Positions 17,408 to 23,557 of a stretch of DNA of 23,557 bases are shown piece by piece. The first letter of the stretch is position 1; each line of letters opens with the position of its first letter. The position numbers were made by a program, and so were the translations under genes. Source of the stretch: Pigoraptor chileana (taxonomy: Eukaryota; Opisthokonta; Filasterea). The notes under the pieces were generated by a model that saw only the letters and a program-made list of their open reading frames with translations, did not search any database and was not told where the DNA came from. The stretch is taken from positions 1 to 23,557 of the forward strand of contig CALSCR010002732.1 of the NCBI GenBank assembly GCA_943704495.1, written 5' to 3'.

Positions 17408-20400
17408 CTAGGACAGGACAAGGGAGACGGGGACTGTCTGTGCGCCGGGATAAAAGAAGTCGTTGTTGTCACCGCCGCCCGACACCACCACCGCAGGTGC
17501 GCCACTTGCCACCTCCGAGGTTGCAAGACAGGTCACGTGGCCAGCCCGCGGGCGCCGGAATATCTCGCTTGAGGGCGAAAGAGCCGACCACGCCATTGTG
17601 TCTGGACATGGCGTCGACCGACAGAAGTATATCAGTACAATAGCGAGCAAAAGTCATGCCCAAGGTGCGCTTCTCCATTATATTAATACAGACGATCCAA
17701 AGCATTACTGAGTCGAAAGAGAGAAACGTCGGTTATGAAGGAGTCCACCAACGAAGCTGGCCTGCCGCGTCTGCCACCAGACAGCCTGCCCGGCCAGCAC
17801 TAGGCAGCCACTACTAGGGAGCCATCAGCCGCAATGGCGGCGAACGTTTACAACAAAGGAGACGCAGCTCCCGCCACACAACAGAACTGTCAAAGATGTC
17901 GCGCAATATCACTGCATTGAATATATGACACGAGTACTCACCAAGGTCCAGGATGTGTGCGTCGTCGAGAGAGTTTTCACCATCAAAACCACCCGAAACA
18001 ACAATCTTGCGGTCGGGCAGGGCAACGGCCGAGTGCCAGCTGCATTCCAGCAATTCAAACATTACCCAAACACCACGACAGTAGCAACGACAAAGAAATC
18101 GTCAAACTCCGAATTTTGCAACAACAATAAACGTGAAGCAACAGTGGACAGTCAGTCGGAAGAAGTCTGTGAATGTTAGGAATAGACTTGCATAGTCATA
18201 CCTTCTGGGAGAGGGCGGAGACCCGCTTGTCTGCGGCTGCGTAAACTCCATCATGACTGCATGGGTGCGCGTGCCATTTTGACGTACATTAAATCAGACA
18301 AAGAAACGAGATTCATTTCTCCACACTCACACCCGACACGCGCCAGATGGGGGGAGGGTAGAGGTGGCGCCAGTCACATTGGAGTGCGCGAGGCAACGAC
18401 AGCGAAGACACAGAGATATACGGAAAAAGTGGCAGTATAAAACACTAAACCATGGGGATGCAGTGACCAACACACCCACCGAGATCGAGGATGAAGAGGT
18501 CTCCAAAGCACGTGGGCGAGTCCCAGCCTCCAAAAATAATCAGTTGCTCGCCTACAAGCGTGGCGGAGTGGCTGCACAATACAAAAGTGACGGAACAATA
18601 AACACACAATCGGTACGTCACACGGAGATCCACTAGACAGACACAAAGTCTACATATGCGTCTGCGTGCAATCTACAGCAGCAAATACGATGCAGTGAAG
18701 TATGAGGGAAGACGACCGGCTTACCCAGAGCGGGGACAGGGCTTTGTACCCGTGACTAGAGGCTCATACCATGTGCTTGTTGCTGGATTAAGTACATCAA
18801 ACAGACGTTAATTATCACAAACACACCAACTCAAACTAACAAAACGTGCAGAAATGCACGACGCACACCAAGGAGCACAGGGAGCAATAAAATGCACAGA
18901 TAATGTGGCCTCTGTGGTGAGCATGCCGCTTTCTGTGCGTGCGTTAATGCCGGACGCGCATACCTGGGGTGAATACGTGGACAGTGTTGCTGCAGGTGTC
19001 CGGTATGCGCGCCGATTGGTGGCCGTGGACACCGCCAAACACATATAGCTCATCGCGGAAAACGGTGCATGAATGGTATGCGCTTGTGGGGGATTTGCCA
19101 AGCGACTGCGCAACACACACGCACAATCAGGACAATGCAAGAGAGGGGCGGATCAGGAGACGGAATGACAGTGGTGGGATTAGGCCGCCATTTCTTTTGT
19201 GGACCGCATGAACAATGGGAGGGATTCACTGTGCGCGTGGTCATGGGTGCACGGGAGCAGTACCTTGACGAGGGTCCACTCGGCAGCGGCGGCGTCATCC
19301 TCAATCGCCAGCGCATACATGTCGTTGAACCATCTGAGATTTTTTGACCCGCCGAAGACATACACAGACGCGCGGTCCTGCACGTACACGGCCGTGTGCC
19401 CCATACGAGAAGCAGGCGGCGTGCCACCCGCAACAACCGCCCTCCACTCGCCCGATTCTGCACATAATCACGACATGCAGAAGCGTGCCTCAGTAAGCAA
19501 AAAGAAACCTCTGTTGCGGCAAGTTTGCAAGACAGGGAGGGAATCGAACTACTGACCTGCAGAGTACATCCAAAGATCGTCGCGGGCCATCTCCTGCTTG
19601 GGTCCCTGTCCTCCATGCATAATATACCTCCCACGCCCCAGCGGAACAAACACGTGACCCCATCGCGCCGTTGGAATAGCCGCGCCGTCGTTGGGCACGG
19701 CTGTTGAGATGGCGGGCGTGAGCGGTCTGTTTCCACAAACAACAATCATGCGGCAAAGCACAAAGAGTGCACAAAAGGCGACTCATCATAGCGTGGAGTT
19801 GCTGCACCCACCTCCGTCGGCAATAGCAACAGTGGCCTCCACAGTCTCAGCAATCGACCGGCGCTTCTGTGGACGCGCAACCGACGCATCGCCGCTGCGC
19901 TTAGCACTTTGTTTGGAGGATGCCTTCTTGGCCAACCCTGCGAGTGGGGACAGGGCGTTGGCGTGTGTGTGGGCACGTGCACCCAAGTGCTGGTCAGCGG
20001 GGCTGCTGTGGCCAGAATCGGGCGGGCACGTGGGGCTCCCGGAGTCCGCCTTCGCCCCACGTGACAGTGCTGCTGTCATTGCGAGAGAGACCGATGTGGG
20101 CGACTGCGTCAGCTGCTGCGAAAGATATCCGGACACCGCGGACACGGGTGACATGAGGCCGAGCTGAGCCAAGTGGCGGGCGCTGGCGTCGGGGGAATAC
20201 CCCTCGGCGCGCACGACCAATTTGGCGAGTCCATCACGCGACTCGACCTCCTTTGCAACACGGAGCTCTTCAACGGACCAATGAATGTCGGTACAGAGGC
20301 ACCTTATGGTTGCATGTCGTTGATTGTTGTTGGGGTTTTACAAGGCGGGACGATGTGAGTGTGTGTGTGTGCGTGTAAGTGACACTGCTGTTGAATCGGA

Positions 20401-21331
20401 CTAATTACCTGTTGAAGTTTTTCTTTCTCTGCCAATTTGTGGACTTCATGGACAGAGAGCCTAAGACTGACGCAATCCCATCCATCCTACACAGAGTGAC
20501 ACAAACGTGCATTTGGACATATGGGCAGACACACCTTACATCCTTCCCGAATGAGCCAAGTTCGCGTGGCGCAATCTCGCTTCCAATGGACAGCGTTACC
20601 ACAAAGCGTGCACTGGCGGCGACGTCCTCCATGGCACCCGCGATGAACACGACCTGATGACGCAAGATCAGATGCATAGATGATGGCAATGCACGGATCA
20701 GCCGTGCCACACTCCCGTTCAGAGTCCCATCAGAGTGAGAAATGTAGGCTTCACACAAGTGTCTGAGGAACACCACAGGCACACAATGCGTCTCCTGTCA
20801 TCCTTAAAAAGTCCAAATGGTAAACAGCATGCGTTAAAAATGAACAATCAACGAAAGCACAACAGATGAGCACTCACCACTGTCTGGGGAAGCGGAAACC
20901 CACAGTACCCTGAAAACTGGCCGCATTCGCTGCGGCGGGATTAATTGTGTTATCAGTTTGAAAGTCCCCGCGTGAAACAAAAATGCAACTCAGATAATTT
21001 GGCAGAGCCGCTTGATCAACAGCCAAAGGTATTCATAAATGCACAGCGGCACAGTTACGAGAGACTGAGCTGCCCACTGCTCTCTTATTCGCAGGTAGCG
21101 CGCACACACACACACACACGTTCAGACACGCTGAGACACAGAGATACAAAACACGCACACCTCCCTCACAATCACTCATGCCTCTTGGACATCACAGCAC
21201 AGTGCAACGCTTTTCACGATGAGAGAATCGGCAACTCACTCGTCACCATACGGCGGTCTGTAGAGAAGCCGACGCGGGGCCTCGTCCTTTGAGAACAGCG
21301 CATGGACTGTGACGCCAGCGTCGCCGTCCAT
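17408..21331 (-). CDS. Six-blade kelch-repeat protein with novel N-terminal region
   Basis: Thirteen minus-strand exons: 21331-21240, 20929-20878, 20794-20535, 20466-20409 (or from 20460), 20250-19808, 19726-19557, 19457-19264, 19105-18964, 18782-18725, 18571-18480, 18256-18202, 18039-17942, 17601-17408. All phases agree, giving 635 residues. Residues ~310-635 form six kelch repeats: RWGHVFVPL/YIMHGGQ; RMGHTAVYV/VYVFGGS; AYHSCTVF/LYVFGGV; RSGHSATLV/LIIFGGW; RSWHSAVAL/IVVSGGF followed by AHILDLDTMAW; RAGHVTCLA/VVVSGGG. Kelch propellers are protein-binding platforms. Residues 1-185 match no family I recognise; they include VPVVFLRHLCEAYI and a charged helix KLAEKEKLQQ. Residues ~185-300 are low-complexity with a basic patch (AKKASSKQSAKRS, RPQKRR) that could be a bipartite nuclear signal. 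No BTB domain is visible. Read-through after exon 12 would stop at 17814, giving a version without the sixth blade. Confidence 0.85.
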
Positions 21332-21896
21332 GGTGACTGCGGCGCGATCCTTCCTCTCTACTTACTCTACCTAATAGTACTCTACAAATAGGAATAGCAC
21401 GCCACAGAACAGCGAAGCGTACAGGCGACAGAACCAATTCAACACAGACGATAAGCGAAACTTGACTGTGCTCCCTTATAATTGAATCGCAAGAGCTGTT
21501 GTATGCCCTGTGTGGAGTGTTCGTGAGTCACTGATCTTGGAAGGTGATTCGATGATTACACCAATACCAAGGTCATTATTAGCTCCAACTGAATTGAAAC
21601 TTTTCGCGCCCGAATTTGGCGCGCAATTATGCATTGCACGTGATATCACGTGGTATACGGAAATAGAATGCTGACGGCACGAATTGTGACGGCCGACTCC
21701 ATAATAGTGTCTGACATCCCCGCACACCATTGCGATTGTCCAACGCACTGCAGGAGGATTAAATAAAGCCATCTCCAGTCGCTGTTGGTGGAGCTGCATG
21801 CGCAATCGTCCACTATCTCTGTCTCGTCGTCAAGATCTGGATTTAAGAGTCTGGCTGTGCATTGGCCGAGAGTAGGTGTCGAACTATAGTCTCACA
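21332..21896. other. Divergent promoter region, kelch and KCTD3/SHKBP1-type genes
   Basis: The 565-base spacer between two start codons facing away from each other must contain both promoters. It includes the E2F-like and CACGTG palindrome sites listed separately and no open frame with a recognisable domain. Confidence 0.65.
21601..21652. promoter_or_regulatory. Two E2F-like sites and a CACGTGAT palindrome
   Basis: TTTTCGCGCC (21601-21610) and TTTGGCGCGC (21615-21624) both fit the E2F/DP consensus TTTSGCGC in the same orientation, 14 bases apart. Thirteen bases further is CACGTGATATCACGTG (21637-21652), a perfect 16-base palindrome of two abutting CACGTGAT half-sites. The cluster is ~270 bases from the kelch start and ~245 from the KCTD3-type start. 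Binding is inferred from consensus only. Confidence 0.55.
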
Positions 21897-23557
21897 ATGG
21901 ACATAGTGAAGCTCAATGTCGGCGGGCGCATCTTTTGCACTTCGCGGGCAACGCTGACATGGGTCCCGGAGTCTTTCTTCATGAGGTGAGTGTTTACCGT
22001 CTCACAATGCCGCGTCGTGTGTCAATGCACTCGTCAATGCACTCGTGTACCTACTCTCAAACACAAGCACACTGTTTGTACGGAAAAATTGTGTGTGGCA
22101 CCGGCAGTCTCCTCTGCGGCAGCATTCCCTCCTTCAAAGACGCGGATGGTGCGTACTTCATCGACCGCGATCCCGACATCTTTGTCCCCATCTTGAACTT
22201 TTTGCGCACTCGGATGATCCCGTACAACGTGCCTGGTCTGTGTTTCCGCACACTCCGCCACGAGGCAGTGTTTTACGGCATCACTCCCCTTGTGGAGCGG
22301 ATTGACGCCAGCCGCAGCCTGCAACGCCCCTCGTGCGGGGGTCTTGTCTTCCACTGCGCATTGGCGCCTCCCGAAGGAATTGCCGACGAGAGCGCATCCA
22401 GCGACAACAGCCGCGGTCACGTGGGTGACGGTCATGGAGGCAGGGATGTCACGGGGGATGCGCCGCCGTCGGCCGCCGTGCGCATACTGGCAAGCCACCA
22501 CAATTGGCTGGCGGTGGGGTATTTAAAGCGGATCTGCCTGTACAGCTTCAAGGAGGCGAGCGGCTGGGGGCTGCGGTTCTGCAGCGACACACTTGGCTTT
22601 GAGATTGACCGACTGGCCATCAACATCAAGTATGGCGAGGGGGGAGAGCGCATGGTCGCCATTGCCAACAGGTGGGCTTCCACTGCGTCTACTCATCTCT
22701 CATTGATGGGTGTGTGTGTGTGTGTGTGCCTGTTTTGACATTGTTTTGAGATCATTGCCCTTATGGTAGTCGGCATGCATCACAACAAGAACAACCACAA
22801 AACTAAGTTGAAACAAATACCGCGGGCTTACGCACTCACCGAGCAGAGACAGAGTCATTCTGTGGGACTGCGGTGCGCAGACGGCACAATCTGGACCGCG
22901 CACCATGGCGACGTTCTCCCTGTCTGTTGCGGTCGATGCCCTCTTCTTCATTGGATCGCATCTCGTCGCCGTGAGCCACACGGGGCGCGTCGCGGCGTGG
23001 AACTCTGTCTCGCAGCACCTGCAGCTGCAGGAGCTCGTGCCCATCACCAGCTTCGACCACGCGGGGTCGCTTCTAGTTCTGGGATGCCAGAATGCACAGC
23101 TGCTCTATGTCGACATGGGCAAGTTTCCACTGCGAATGAAGGACAACGACCTGCTTGTCTCCAGCCTGTACACGGAGCCCACGGGCCAGTCGATCACCGC
23201 CGTCAGCGTGTACCAGGCGCGCTCGTCGTCGCAGGAGTCGTGGACGGAGATTGCAATTGGGACGTCCGGGGGCATCGTGCGTGTCATTGTGCAGCATCCC
23301 GAGACGGTCGGCCACGGCCCGCAGCTGTTCCAGACATACTCTGTCCACTGCCATCCAATCACATCCGTCATGCTGAGCGAGAAGCACCTCGTGTCAGGTA
23401 ATGGGACCTCTGTCTCGCTCGCTGGCTGATCAGTGCCCTCCCGCAAATTGTTTGTGTGTGTGTGTGTGTATGTGTGAGTGTGTGTTCCTTCTTGTAATCA
23501 AGCAGCTCACTACTATATCTGCGTCCTTGGCCACACACATGCGTTGCGGGCATTCCC
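21897..23557 (+). CDS. KCTD3/SHKBP1-type BTB-WD protein, 5' part (runs off window)
   Basis: Exons 21897-21985, 22108-22671 and 22847-23397 join in phase for 401 residues; the rest lies beyond the window. It begins [14 protein letters not shown], the T1-type BTB/POZ start. [19 protein letters not shown], then [10 protein letters not shown] and [17 protein letters not shown] complete the BTB domain by about residue 105. The following region matches KCTD3 and SHKBP1 almost block by block: [102 protein letters not shown] and MLSEKHLVS, forming the first WD-like blades. KCTD-type BTB domains often assemble oligomers and some bind CUL3. KCTD3 has been linked to channel regulation and SHKBP1 to receptor trafficking in mammals; the role here is unknown. 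The acceptor at 22846 (CAG) could shift to 22843 with one residue change in the same frame. Confidence 0.92.
22709..22729 (+). repeat. TG microsatellite in intron 2 of the KCTD3-type gene
   Basis: GTGTGTGTGTGTGTGTGTG run, about 20 bases, within the 175-base intron. Confidence 0.85.
23398..23557 (+). other. Start of intron 3 of the KCTD3-type gene
   Basis: It begins GTAATG after CTCGTGTCAG and contains a (TG)n run at about 23451-23483. The expected next exon (the VCADNNHVRTW region of KCTD3) is not recognisable before the window ends, so this is intronic as far as can be seen. Confidence 0.6.

Noticed and set aside
18327-18440. Possible extra kelch exon (SNVTGATSTLPPSGACR)
   Set aside because: Skipping it joins FILDL to VMMEFTQPQ in phase and gives normal blade spacing; the segment has no kelch hallmark.
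19530-19562. tRNA T-arm-like sequence (GTTCGATTCC on the minus strand)
   Set aside because: The flanks do not form the T stem, and no D arm, anticodon arm or acceptor stem is found; it lies in a kelch intron.
1-23557. Retroviral, Polinton or other viral elements, plain DNA transposons, CRISPR arrays
   Set aside because: No reverse transcriptase, integrase, transposase or capsid-like protein and no array of regularly spaced identical repeats was seen; the repeats are micro- and minisatellites plus one small foldback.

Overview
The window looks like nuclear DNA of an intron-rich, gene-dense eukaryote. Seven multi-exon protein loci, one U6 snRNA and many simple repeats lie within 23.5 kb. Most introns are about 100-400 bases, many are TG-rich, and several 5' splice sites are loose GTG-type. 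The gene set suggests a unicellular relative of animals (a holozoan such as a choanoflagellate) or a nearby protist lineage: a KCTD3/SHKBP1-type BTB-WD protein, an INPP4-type phosphoinositide 4-phosphatase and a CWH43/PGAP2IP-type protein. The organism is inferred only from gene content, and an AsnB/plant-type asparagine synthetase fragment fits less neatly.

Layout, left to right. Positions 1-702 are non-coding, with a 26-bp pyrimidine-rich minisatellite. A NUDT6-like Nudix hydrolase follows on the plus strand (703-2953, 8 exons). Next come the first four exons of an AsnB-type asparagine synthetase (3711-4569), which stop at simple repeats and a ~68-bp minisatellite. Just beyond lies the C-terminal end of a papain-family peptidase (5081-5371). 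This looks like a broken or mis-joined locus. A 10-exon INPP4-like phosphatase (5893-11875) carries an N-terminal PH domain, a C2 domain and the CX5R active site.

Convergent to it is a tiny three-exon COA5/PET191 gene (minus, 12006-12461). COA5 is divergent from a U6 snRNA gene (12723-12831), and the two share a promoter region with a CACGTG dyad. A roughly 870-bp spacer follows, with overlapping inverted repeats and a short telomere-like stretch. A CWH43-type membrane/EEP protein (13704-16970) faces a 13-exon six-blade kelch protein (minus, 17408-21331). The kelch gene shares a 565-bp divergent promoter with a KCTD3/SHKBP1-type gene (21897 to beyond the window end). That promoter holds two E2F-like motifs and a perfect CACGTGAT palindrome.

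The genes are mostly unrelated housekeeping and signalling functions: nucleotide-derivative hydrolysis, phosphoinositide signalling, cytochrome oxidase assembly, splicing and GPI-lipid remodelling. The clearest organisational signals are the two divergent promoters with head-to-head CACGTGAT half-sites, and the truncated AsnB plus orphan peptidase tail around a minisatellite. Exon boundaries were chosen by hand from homologous protein order, GT/AG sites and matching phases. For six of the seven protein loci a continuous reading frame closes across the exons listed (for KCTD3/SHKBP1, up to the window edge). The AsnB fragment stays open through its four exons but does not close.
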